The position numbers and the translations under genes were made by a program. 64,000 nucleotides of DNA, from assembly GCA_016235125.1 (NCBI GenBank), contig JACRLZ010000004.1, positions 248,001 to 312,000 on the forward strand. The letters are read 5' to 3'. The DNA comes from Sphingobacteriales bacterium (GTDB taxonomy: Bacteria > Bacteroidota > Bacteroidia > Chitinophagales > Chitinophagaceae). The notes under the pieces are model-generated. The model was given only the letters and a program-made list of their open reading frames with translations. It searched no databases and had not been told where the DNA came from. Of this stretch, positions 16,907 through 24,750 are shown in pieces; position 1 is the stretch's first letter; every line of letters begins with the position of its first letter.

Positions 16907-18478
16907 TCAGAGAATAACTTTTGAAACTATTTCTTTTATCTGCGATAAAGGTATCCGATCCTGCTGCATTGTATCCCTGTAGCGGATAGTGACGGTATTA
17001 TCTTCCTTGGTCTGTTGATCCACGGTGACACAGAAAGGCGTACCGATAGCATCCATTCTTCTGTAACGTTTACCGATGGTATCTTTTTCTTCGTAGAAAC
17101 AACGGAAGGAAGATTTGCAATCATCCATGATCTTTCTTGCAATCTCTGGTAACCCGTCTTTTTTCACCAATGGCAACACAGCCAGTTTTACCGGCGCAAG
17201 TTTATTGGGGAGTTTTAATACCACACGACTGTCTTGTTTTTCTGCAGTGCTGAGATCCTGTTCTTCGTAAGCATGGCTCATTACCAATAAAAACATACGG
17301 TCAAGACCGATGGAGGTTTCAATAACGTAAGGGATATAATTGCCATAGGGTTTGCCGGTAGCGGGGTCAATATCATTATCAAAATACTGCATCTTCTTCT
17401 TGCTGTATTCCTGGTGATTCTTTAAATCAAAATCAGTTCTGGAATGAATCCCTTCTACTTCCTTGAAACCAATCGGAAAATTGAATTCAATATCACAGGC
17501 TGCATCGGCATAGTGAGCCAGCTTCACATGATTATGAAAACGGTAATTCTCTTTTGGAATTCCCAGGCCAAGATGCCATTTCATTCTTTCTTCTTTCCAG
17601 AACTCATACCATTTCTTTTGAGTACCCGGGGGAATAAAGAACTGCATTTCCATCTGCTCAAACTCTCTCATGCGGAAAATAAATTGTCTTGCTACGATCT
17701 CATTTCTGAATGCTTTACCAATTTGAGCAATACCAAAAGGAATTTTCATCCTTCCGGTTTTCTGCACATTCAGAAAATTTACAAAGATGCCCTGTGCCGT
17801 TTCGGGTCTTAAATAAACTTTGTTGTCTTCATCTTCTGAAGAAACCGTCGAGCCAAACTCAGTAGAGAACATCAGGTTAAACTGACGAATATCTGTCCAA
17901 TTGCATGTTTCACTGATAGGGCATCTTATATCATTTTCTTCAATTAACTTCTTCAAACCCACAAAATCATCCTTTGCAAGTAACTTGTCCATTTCCTCCA
18001 AAACGGATTTTGCTTTTTGAGCATCATCACTTGGTTGATTTCCTTCAGTTGGATTAGGGATATCAATTCTTTCATCCATGAACCCCTGCACATCTTTTAA
18101 ATGTTCAGGATAGACTTTTTTTGTTTTAAAAGAGAAAGCTTTGTCTTCCGCCCAGGTTTCTATCAAATGATCCACCCTATATCGTTTCTTACTGTCTTTA
18201 TTATCAATCATTGGGTCGTTGAAATTATCAATATGGCCGCTAGCCTTCCAGGTGGTGGGATGCATAAAAATAGCTGCATCAATGCCCACAATATTCTCAT
18301 ACATGCGGGTCATGCTGTCCCACCAGTAGTCCTTAATATTTTTTTTCAATTCGCTGCCCCACTGGCCGTAATCATATACCGCCTGCAAGCCGTCATAAAT
18401 TTCACTGCTTGGAAATACAAAACCGTACTCTTTGGCATGGGAAATAATTGCCTGGAACCTGTTCGAATCGTTTGCCAT
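16907..18478 (-). CDS. glyS: Glycyl-tRNA synthetase (dimeric, single-chain type)
   Basis: A class II aminoacyl-tRNA synthetase of about 523 residues, the alpha2-type GlyRS found in Bacteroidota and not the alpha-beta two-gene form. Class II motif 2 is visible as IAQIGKAFRNEI, followed by FIFRMREFEQMEMQFF, and motif 3 as GLDRMFLLVMSHAYEE. The C-terminal anticodon-binding domain follows from about residue 410. I favour the ATG at 18478 (MANDSNRFQ) over the one three codons upstream, because family members begin this way. It attaches glycine to tRNA-Gly. It forms a single gene with no obvious operon partner. Confidence 0.96.
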   Translation of the reverse strand: MANDSNRFQAIISHAKEYGFVFPSSEIYDGLQAVYDYGQWGSELKKNIKDYWWDSMTRMYENIVGIDAAIFMHPTTWKASGHIDNFNDPMIDNKDSKKRYRVDHLIETWAEDKAFSFKTKKVYPEHLKDVQGFMDERIDIPNPTEGNQPSDDAQKAKSVLEEMDKLLAKDDFVGLKKLIEENDIRCPISETCNWTDIRQFNLMFSTEFGSTVSSEDEDNKVYLRPETAQGIFVNFLNVQKTGRMKIPFGIAQIGKAFRNEIVARQFIFRMREFEQMEMQFFIPPGTQKKWYEFWKEERMKWHLGLGIPKENYRFHNHVKLAHYADAACDIEFNFPIGFKEVEGIHSRTDFDLKNHQEYSKKKMQYFDNDIDPATGKPYGNYIPYVIETSIGLDRMFLLVMSHAYEEQDLSTAEKQDSRVVLKLPNKLAPVKLAVLPLVKKDGLPEIARKIMDDCKSSFRCFYEEKDTIGKRYRRMDAIGTPFCVTVDQQTKEDNTVTIRYRDTMQQDRIPLSQIKEIVSKVIL

Positions 18479-18532
18479 AGGCGGCAAAAGTAAGAACTAT
18501 GATTTATATGATTTGAAGGATTAAAAGGAAAC

Positions 18533-18859
18533 TTATTTCAATTTTTCATTCTTCTGATGCCTCTCCGTATCTCTTTTTGTTTTCTTTTCAAAGTTCTTTT
18601 GTAAAGCTTCGGTTAAATCAACACCTGTTTGATTAGCCAGGCATAATAACACCCACAGCACATCGGCCATTTCATCACTCATATTCCTGCTTCTATCACT
18701 TTCCTTAAACGACTGATCTCCGTAAGTGCGGGCCATAATGCGGGCAAGTTCTCCCACTTCTTCAGTAAGTATAGCCATATTGGTCAGTTCGCTGAAATAG
18801 CGGACGCCGGTTGTTTTTATCCAGGCATCCACATCCTGCTGGGCTTGTTGAATCGTCAT
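18533..18859 (-). CDS. MazG-like nucleotide pyrophosphohydrolase
   Basis: A small MazG-domain protein of about 108 residues from the ATG at 18859 (MTIQQAQQDVDAW). An upstream in-frame ATG at 18910 would add an atypical 17-residue lead. The metal-binding pattern is EEVGELAR followed by DEMADVLWVLL, the ExxE-(12-28)-ExxD signature of the superfamily. It probably hydrolyses non-canonical nucleoside triphosphates to monophosphates in the cytoplasm. It sits downstream of no clear operon and is divergent from the small secreted protein at 18973. Confidence 0.88.
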   Translation of the reverse strand: MTIQQAQQDVDAWIKTTGVRYFSELTNMAILTEEVGELARIMARTYGDQSFKESDRSRNMSDEMADVLWVLLCLANQTGVDLTEALQKNFEKKTKRDTERHQKNEKLK

Positions 18860-18972
18860 AACAAAATTTTTTATCTGGTTTCTGCAAGTTAGCATGATTC
18901 TTGTCTCCATAAGCCTCCCTGCCCCCTGAAAATCGTTGGTAAACCAATTCCTCTAAAAAATTATTGTATTCT

Positions 18973-19287
18973 ATGATGTCAGTCATTCGCCGGTTATCCG
19001 CTGTTATTATCCTGTCTTTCCTGTTCATTACTTCAGATGCCCAAACCTCTGCAAAAGAAATTAAACCTTACAAAGTGTTTAGCTCCGGCAAACGAATAAC
19101 CGTCAAAAGCAACAGGAACATTCAGCATGTAATGCTCTGGACAACAAGTGGTCACCGGGCAGTAGAGCAAAGGGAGATCAATGCGGGGTCTTTCACTTTT
19201 GCTATACCCATTACTGATAAAATATTTTTCCTGATGGTGGCGATGGACAATGGAAAAATTTACACCGAGAAAATCGGAATACAATAA
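18973..19287 (+). CDS. Small secreted protein resembling a stand-alone T9SS type A sorting domain
   Basis: About 104 residues from the ATG at 18973. Residues 1-23 form a signal peptide (ending FITSDAQ). The remaining 80 residues resemble the C-terminal sorting domain of type IX secretion cargo: ITVKSNRNIQHVMLWTTSG, a strand pair, then DNGKIYTEKIGIQ at the very end, which matches the usual ENGKxYTEKIxIQ finish. No cargo domain is present. It could be a domain remnant, a decoy or an independent small surface protein. A terminator follows directly. Confidence 0.7.
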   Translation: MMSVIRRLSAVIILSFLFITSDAQTSAKEIKPYKVFSSGKRITVKSNRNIQHVMLWTTSGHRAVEQREINAGSFTFAIPITDKIFFLMVAMDNGKIYTEKIGIQ

Positions 19288-19299
19288 GCTAAGAGATCG

Positions 19300-19335
19300 A
19301 AGGAGAAAAGAGAAGAGTAAATTCTCCTTATCTTT
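19300..19335 (+). terminator. Rho-independent terminator after the small secreted protein
   Basis: AAGGAGAA (19300-19307) pairs with TTCTCCTT (19322-19329), followed by ATCTTTTTA. It lies 12 bases after the stop codon. Confidence 0.6.
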
Positions 19336-19358
19336 TTATACTCATTTCCCCTCTTAGT

Positions 19359-19811
19359 CTATTCTTTGTTCTTCGAATCCATTACAATCGTTACCGGCCC
19401 ATCATTGATCAATTCCACTTTCATATCAGTGGCAAAAATCCCGGTCTTGATTATTTTGCCCATATCCCTGCAAAGCTGCTGTATCATTTTTTCATACCTC
19501 GGAATAGCAATCTCTGGTTTGGCTGCCCGGATATAAGATGGCCGGTTGCCTTTTTTAGTGGAAGCATGCAGGGTAAACTGGCTGATGAGTAAAATATTTC
19601 CATCCATTTCCTTTATTGAAATATTCATCACACCATCATTATCATTAAATATCCTGAGGTTGACGATTTTAGCTGAAAGCCATTCGATGTCCTCATCCGT
19701 ATCGGCATCTTCAATACCAAGCAATACCAATAAACCCTCCCCGATGGAAGCATGTACTTTTCCTTCGATGATTACTGCTGCCCTGGTGACCCGTTGAATA
19801 ACTGCCCGCAT
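19359..19811 (-). CDS. dtd: D-aminoacyl-tRNA deacylase
   Basis: A 150-residue DTD from the ATG at 19811 (MRAVIQRVTRAAVII); an in-frame upstream extension to 19850 is not supported by the family. Active-site marks are SQFTLHAST (SQxT motif) and the cross-subunit Gly-cisPro region INDGPVTIVMDS. It removes D-amino acids, and glycine mischarged on tRNA-Ala, from tRNA. It is divergent from arfB with 38 bases between, so both translation-quality genes share a promoter region. Confidence 0.95.
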   Translation of the reverse strand: MRAVIQRVTRAAVIIEGKVHASIGEGLLVLLGIEDADTDEDIEWLSAKIVNLRIFNDNDGVMNISIKEMDGNILLISQFTLHASTKKGNRPSYIRAAKPEIAIPRYEKMIQQLCRDMGKIIKTGIFATDMKVELINDGPVTIVMDSKNKE

Positions 19812-19849
19812 AATCCGTAATTTCGTTTTACAAATGTAATGGCAGATCA

Positions 19850-20254
19850 ATGATTGATGTTACAAAGGATATATCTTTTCAAACAACCCGCAGCGGCGGC
19901 AAGGGAGGACAGAATGTAAACAAGGTAGAAACAGCTGTAATAGGCTCTTTTCATATTGAATCATCCACATTTTTTACCGATGAGCAAAAACAAGTATTGA
20001 AAGAAAAGCTCGGCAACCGGATAAATGCAGATGGTTATTTGCAGGTAAAATGCCAGGTACACCGCACCCAGTATGCCAACAAAGGAGAAGCGATAAAAAA
20101 AATAAATACCCTGCTTTATAAAGCATTGCTTAGGAAAAAACCACGCCTCGCCACTAAAGTCAGTAAAGCAGCAAAGGAAAAAAGACTTGAGTCGAAAAAA
20201 AGAAACGCAGAGATAAAATCAGGGCGACAGAAATTCAGGCCCGGCGATGAATAA
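19850..20254 (+). CDS. arfB: Alternative ribosome-rescue factor ArfB (peptidyl-tRNA hydrolase-like, GGQ)
   Basis: A 134-residue protein of the release-factor-like class. The catalytic GGQ is at residues 19-21 in RSGGKGGQNVNKVET. The C-terminal tail is strongly basic (SKAAKEKRLESKKRNAEIK, then GRQKFRPGDE), which in ArfB enters the empty mRNA channel of a stalled ribosome. It hydrolyses peptidyl-tRNA to free ribosomes stuck without a stop codon. Length and layout are normal. Confidence 0.95.
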   Translation: MIDVTKDISFQTTRSGGKGGQNVNKVETAVIGSFHIESSTFFTDEQKQVLKEKLGNRINADGYLQVKCQVHRTQYANKGEAIKKINTLLYKALLRKKPRLATKVSKAAKEKRLESKKRNAEIKSGRQKFRPGDE

Positions 20255-20286
20255 GCAAAAAGTAAAATTGTAAATTAGCTGATCAA

Positions 20287-21342
20287 TTGAACCCTGTGCG
20301 GAAAACGATTCTTACTATATTCATTCTCACAATCTTTGTCGTTTCATTCTCCTATTTACTTGGTTCCTGCAAAAAAGATCAGAATACAAAAAAACTGGAA
20401 CTGCTCAAACAGGAAATACCTGATGGATTTCCGCAGCCGGTAAATACGTTTGCCGATAATCCATTGAGCAAAGTAGGTTTTGAACTGGGAAGAAAATTAT
20501 TTTATGATGGCCGTTTGTCGATAGATAATGAACACCCCTGTTCTTCCTGTCATCAGCAAATCGCTGGTTTCGGAACTTATCATCATGATCGCAGCCACGG
20601 TGTTTTTGATTCACATACACTCCGTAATGCTCCTGTGCTTTTCAATCTTGCTTGGAACAGCAGTTTTCACTGGGATGGCGAATTCAGTTCTCTGAGAGAT
20701 GAAATTGCCCAGCCCATCAATGGACCTATTGAAATGGGAGAAACATGGGAGGGCATTATCAATAAAATAAAAGACGACAAGGATTACCAAAGAATGTTCA
20801 AAGAAGTTTTCCGCTATCCTTTCATTCGTCCTGAATTTATTTTAAAGGTGCTTGAACAGTTTACCGGCTCCTTCGTTTCAGCCAACTCAAAATATGATCA
20901 ATATAAAAAAGGGGTTGCCCCATTTACAATTCAGGAAGAAGCCGGATACCAGCTTTTCAAAACCAAATGCGCTACCTGTCATCCTGAGCCATTATTCACT
21001 GATTACAATTACCGGAATATCGGCTTACCTGTTGATCCTTTTTTGAAGGATTATGGACGAATGAGAATAACAGGGCTAAAATCAGATTCGCTGAAATTTA
21101 AAGCGCCAACTCTACGCAATTGTTTTGTTTCGGAAAATTACATGCATGACGGAAGGTTTAATACGCTGGCACAATGCATAAATCATTATCGTACAGGTGT
21201 ACAACAAAGTTCTACGCTTGATCCATCTCTTTCCGGAGGAATCAGTTTAACCAATGCGGAAGCTGACAATCTTTACCAATTTCTTAAAACACTTACTGAT
21301 TCTTCTTTCCTCATCAACCCCCGTTTCAGCAAGCCGGATTAA
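20287..21342 (+). CDS. Di-heme cytochrome c peroxidase, MauG-like
   Basis: A 351-residue CCP/MauG-family protein. It has a hydrophobic signal with a possible lipobox (YLLGSCKK, Cys28) and two heme c motifs, CSSCH (85-89) and CATCH (229-233 region). Family blocks include GRKLFYDGRLS, LRNAPVLFNLAWN, the MHDGRF segment near 280 and a final TDSSFLINPRFS. It reduces H2O2 in the periplasm or acts as a MauG-like oxidase. The frame starts with TTG at 20287; no upstream ATG fits. It is a single gene. Confidence 0.9.
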   Translation: MNPVRKTILTIFILTIFVVSFSYLLGSCKKDQNTKKLELLKQEIPDGFPQPVNTFADNPLSKVGFELGRKLFYDGRLSIDNEHPCSSCHQQIAGFGTYHHDRSHGVFDSHTLRNAPVLFNLAWNSSFHWDGEFSSLRDEIAQPINGPIEMGETWEGIINKIKDDKDYQRMFKEVFRYPFIRPEFILKVLEQFTGSFVSANSKYDQYKKGVAPFTIQEEAGYQLFKTKCATCHPEPLFTDYNYRNIGLPVDPFLKDYGRMRITGLKSDSLKFKAPTLRNCFVSENYMHDGRFNTLAQCINHYRTGVQQSSTLDPSLSGGISLTNAEADNLYQFLKTLTDSSFLINPRFSKPD

Positions 21343-21990
21343 TTATTGTTCAGGAGTTTTTCTTTTACCTACCAGGATGTCTAATACCTTCTTTTGTTCC
21401 TCTATATCTTTTTGTGTGTTCTCCTGGTCTTCTTTATTTTGTCGTAATTTTTTTTCAAGGCCTGCCTGATCGTCTTTCAGTTCCTTTAATTTTTTTTCAG
21501 CGCCTGCCAGCACTTCCTCCTGGTCTTTAATCTGTATTTCAAGCCAGGCTGCCTCAATATCTGGCAGCATATTATTGAGAAATAGTTTTGCCCTGCCCAC
21601 ATTCTCAGCGCCCATTTTAGTTAAGGCATTTTCACCATCCTTGTTCATGATGAGGTACATCACTGATTCATCGCTTTCCTTACGGCTTTTGCGTTCCACA
21701 TAAATTATATAATCCATCCTGTCGGCGCTGATATCAATTACATAGGCATTTTTAAAAACAATAAATCCCTTGTCTTTATTAAAAATCCCTTTTTCTTCCC
21801 TGGCTTTAAAACCCATCTTAGCCATTTTTTCTGTAAAGGCATTTTCCACGGCCTGTGCCGGATAATTATAATTGATGGCGATGCAGGCTTGTTTTTTCTT
21901 GTCGTACTGAGTATTGTCCTCATAAGCCTGCGCTGCAGACAAAAAAGAAAAGCCAAATAACACCATAGTCAAAAAAAATATCTTCTTCAT
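21343..21990 (-). CDS. Secreted hypothetical protein with C-terminal coiled coil
   Basis: A 215-residue protein with a signal peptide (MKKIFFLTMVLFGFSFLSAAQA). A globular part of about 120 residues follows (AYVIDISADRMDYIIYVERKS), then a long charged coiled coil from about residue 150 (EEVLAGAEKKLKELKDDQ and onwards). I do not recognise a family. It ends immediately after the peroxidase stop codon on the opposite strand (convergent, no spacer). Confidence 0.75.
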   Translation of the reverse strand: MKKIFFLTMVLFGFSFLSAAQAYEDNTQYDKKKQACIAINYNYPAQAVENAFTEKMAKMGFKAREEKGIFNKDKGFIVFKNAYVIDISADRMDYIIYVERKSRKESDESVMYLIMNKDGENALTKMGAENVGRAKLFLNNMLPDIEAAWLEIQIKDQEEVLAGAEKKLKELKDDQAGLEKKLRQNKEDQENTQKDIEEQKKVLDILVGKRKTPEQ

Positions 21991-22096
21991 AGCATTGATT
22001 TTGCAGGTAAAGATACCAGAAGTGCCGGATTCGTTGCAATAGTCATAAATAAACGACTGTGGGAAGCTGACATTCGTTTTTTGCTATCCTATCAGT

Positions 22097-22104
22097 TACT
22101 TTTG
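22097..22104 (+). promoter_or_regulatory. Possible -7 box of the flippase gene
   Basis: TACTTTTG matches the Bacteroidota -7 consensus TAnnTTTG, 20 bases before the TTG start at 22124. The -33 box is not convincing (TTTTTTG lies too close), so this is tentative. Confidence 0.3.
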
Positions 22105-22123
22105 TTCCGAAACTTCCCATCCT

Positions 22124-23626
22124 TTGAGCAGCATTAAAAAACTGGCTGGACAAACTTTGTGGTATGGCTTAAGCAGCATTTTTGGCAGATTCTTAAATTA
22201 TCTGTTGACCCCGCTGCTGGTTACTGTATTTGCTTCCGGTGAATATGGAAAAATAAGTACCCTTTTTACTATCGCTGCATTTCTGAATATCGTTTTTACT
22301 TATGGTCTTGAAACATCTTATTTCCGCTTTGCTTCCATCGAAGCGGAAACAAAGGTGTACAACACCTGTTCTTCTTCTTTGCTGATCAGTACCGGCATTT
22401 TTACCGCTTTATTGTTGTTGTTCATAAAAGATATTGCCGTTTTCCTGGAAATGCCTGCGTACCCGGAATATATTTTATGGGTTATTTTGATTGTGGCATT
22501 AGACACTTTAGCGGTAATGCCTTTTGCAAAGCTGCGCTATGAAGGAAGGCCAAGAAAGTTTGCCGCTATTAAAATCCTGAATATTCTTATCAATGTAGGA
22601 CTTGTGGTATTCTTCCTTGTTTTTTGTAAGAAAGCCCATGAAAAAAATGCCGGTAACATTTTGGCCGATCTCTATGATCCGAAGGTCGGGTTGGGTTATG
22701 TTATTATTGCCAACCTTATCGCCAGCGGAATGACATTACTTTTACTAAGCAAAGAATTTCTTCAGTTCCGTTTCCGGCTTAATCCTGTTTTCTGGAAAAA
22801 ACTGATGACATACAGCTGGCCGTTGGTCATTGTGGGCTTTGGGGGCATGGTGAATGAAACCATTGACCGTATCATGCTTTTGAAGTTGTATCCCGGAACA
22901 ACAGAACAGGCATTCTCACAATCAGGAATTTATTCAGCAAACTATAAGCTTGCAGTCATTATTGTTTTATTCATCCAGGCCTTCCGCATGGGCGCCGAAC
23001 CATTTTTCTTTAAACAATCTACTTCCGAAAATGCGCAGCGAACCTATGCAAGAGTGATGAAGTTTTTTGTGATCGCCTGCTGCTTCTGCTTCTTAGGAGT
23101 TACCCTGTTTCTTGACATCTGGAAATATTTTATGGGCACTGCTCACCCGGAATATTACACCGGGCTGAAAGTGGTACCGCTGCTGATGACCGCCAAAATT
23201 TTTCTTGGTATTTATTACAATCTTTCCATTTGGTATAAAATAAAAGAACGCAACCTGACCGGCGCATGGATCACTATTGGCGGTGCAGTTATCACTATTG
23301 TTTTCAACTGGATGTTTATACCTGTCTGGGGATATGTGGCCTGCGCAATTGCCACCATTCTCTGTTATGGTTTTATGATGGTTGTCAGTTATGCTCTCGG
23401 ACAGAAACATTATCCTGTCCCTTATGCATGGAAAAAAATACTGGCCTATATAGCAATTTGCCTAATGCTGTTCGGGCTGCACCAGGCGTTCTTGCAGTTT
23501 GAAATGAACCGATGGGTGAACCGTGGTGTAGCACTCGGATTGGCAGGGCTGTTTGCTTTGCTGGTGCTGAATGTAGAGAGGAAAGAGTTTGCGAAGTGGC
23601 CAGTGATTGGAAGATTTATTAAGTAA
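22124..23626 (+). CDS. Polysaccharide flippase (Wzx/MATE-like, oligosaccharide exporter)
   Basis: A 500-residue protein with about 14 membrane segments and the polysaccharide biosynthesis protein pattern: KLAGQTLWYGLSSIFGRFLN at the start, GLETSYFRFASIE near 60, and TYSWPLVIVGFGGMVNETID near 230. It would flip lipid-linked sugars across the inner membrane. The start codon is TTG at 22124, which gives the best N-terminus for the family. No glycosyltransferase neighbours are present, so it is an isolated flippase. Confidence 0.9.
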   Translation: MSSIKKLAGQTLWYGLSSIFGRFLNYLLTPLLVTVFASGEYGKISTLFTIAAFLNIVFTYGLETSYFRFASIEAETKVYNTCSSSLLISTGIFTALLLLFIKDIAVFLEMPAYPEYILWVILIVALDTLAVMPFAKLRYEGRPRKFAAIKILNILINVGLVVFFLVFCKKAHEKNAGNILADLYDPKVGLGYVIIANLIASGMTLLLLSKEFLQFRFRLNPVFWKKLMTYSWPLVIVGFGGMVNETIDRIMLLKLYPGTTEQAFSQSGIYSANYKLAVIIVLFIQAFRMGAEPFFFKQSTSENAQRTYARVMKFFVIACCFCFLGVTLFLDIWKYFMGTAHPEYYTGLKVVPLLMTAKIFLGIYYNLSIWYKIKERNLTGAWITIGGAVITIVFNWMFIPVWGYVACAIATILCYGFMMVVSYALGQKHYPVPYAWKKILAYIAICLMLFGLHQAFLQFEMNRWVNRGVALGLAGLFALLVLNVERKEFAKWPVIGRFIK

Positions 23627-23642
23627 GGGAGTCTGTTGTTAT

Positions 23643-23951
23643 CTAATCAGCACATGTAACTTCGAAATGAAATTCATTGGATTGCTTTTGAAGAAATCTA
23701 ATTGCTTCATCCCAACAATTAAAGTCAGCTTTGTTTGGATATGATTCGGATGAAAAATCAATACTGTATTCCTGAAATGGTTGAATTCCGTTGTTTGGAT
23801 GTAATAAAAATCCATCAATTCCCTATATTTCTATTAATTCCTTCCTGCATGCTTCTGCAAATTCAATAGCAATTGTTTTTGAAAAAATAATCCATAATCC
23901 ACCTGGCTGAACAATTCCTTTGCCCCAAAACTCCTTTTCAACTTTATTCAT
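23643..23951 (-). pseudogene. Small hypothetical ORF interrupted by an in-frame TAG
   Basis: From the ATG at 23951 the frame reads 42 codons (MNKVEKEFWGKGIVQPGGLW at the start), meets TAG at 23823-23825, and continues in the same frame for 59 codons to a final TAG at 23643 (with GFLLHPNNGIQPFQEY and WDEAIRFLQKQ). Codon use and protein-like composition hold on both sides, so this looks like a recently broken gene of 102 residues. No family is recognised. It fills the otherwise empty gap between the flippase and the MBL hydrolase. Confidence 0.6.
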
Positions 23952-23967
23952 TGAAATATTTTTAATT

Positions 23968-24612
23968 TCAATACAATTTCACAAACGGATTATTCATTTT
24001 CTCAAACCCTACGGTTGTTACAGGCCCATGCCCCGAATAAACTTTTGTTTCATCCGGCAAAGTAAAGAACTGGGTCTGGATGCTGTTGACCAATACATCA
24101 AAATCGCCACCGGGAAGATCTGTTCTGCCAACACTCATATTAAATAATACATCACCGCCGATAATAAAGCCGCCGGCCTCATGATAAAAAGCAAGACTGC
24201 CGGGTGAATGGCCGGGAACAAAACGAATTTCCAGTTCCTCTTCACCTATTTTAATAATATTTCCCGCTTTCAAATAAACCAATGGCCCTTCATAATTGTC
24301 GAATGGCAGTTGCCATAGCTGGCCCGCCTGCGGAGCAAAGCCAAGCACCGGTTTTTCTTTTTCATGCAGGTGAAGGTGCAGGCCCCAGGTGTCGTAAACG
24401 AATTTGTTGCCAAATACATGGTCAAGATGGCAATGTGTATTAAGCAGCAAAACCGGTTCAAGGCCTGTCTTCTCAATGCCCGTTTTTAATTCCTCCCTTT
24501 CCTCCGGAAAATAACAGCCCGGATCAATAATGCAGCATTGTCTTTGTTCGTTATACAAAACGTAAGTATTCTCCTGAACGGGGCTAAAAGTAAAAGACTT
24601 AACAGCTAACAT
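23968..24612 (-). CDS. MBL-fold metallo-hydrolase (glyoxalase II-like)
   Basis: A 214-residue metallo-beta-lactamase-fold hydrolase. The metal motif HxHxDH is His60, His62, Asp64, His65 (NTHCHLDHVFGN). Later ligands appear in FVPGHSPGSLAFYH and in the C-terminal VYSGHGPVTTVGFE. The protein resembles hydroxyacylglutathione hydrolase-like enzymes, often called glyoxalase II-like, whose natural thioester substrate is uncertain in bacteria without glutathione. It is divergent from the large outer-membrane protein. Confidence 0.92.
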   Translation of the reverse strand: MLAVKSFTFSPVQENTYVLYNEQRQCCIIDPGCYFPEEREELKTGIEKTGLEPVLLLNTHCHLDHVFGNKFVYDTWGLHLHLHEKEKPVLGFAPQAGQLWQLPFDNYEGPLVYLKAGNIIKIGEEELEIRFVPGHSPGSLAFYHEAGGFIIGGDVLFNMSVGRTDLPGGDFDVLVNSIQTQFFTLPDETKVYSGHGPVTTVGFEKMNNPFVKLY

Positions 24613-24652
24613 GGACGGTTTTTTCGTACTTTTAAAGCAGAACCTGGATTTA

Positions 24653-24672
24653 CAGGATTTATCCTGATTTTT
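24653..24672 (+). repeat. Short palindrome CAGGAT-tt-ATCCTG
   Basis: A perfect 6-bp hairpin followed by ATTTTT, preceded by a related TGGATTTACAGGATTT stretch. It is divergently placed between two gene starts, so a repeat fragment is more likely than a terminator. Confidence 0.35.
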
Positions 24673-24750
24673 GGGAAATAAAGATAATGTCTTTAACCCT
24701 CCGTAGTCGGCAACTAAGAAATAAAAAAAGCGATAAGAAACAATAAACGA

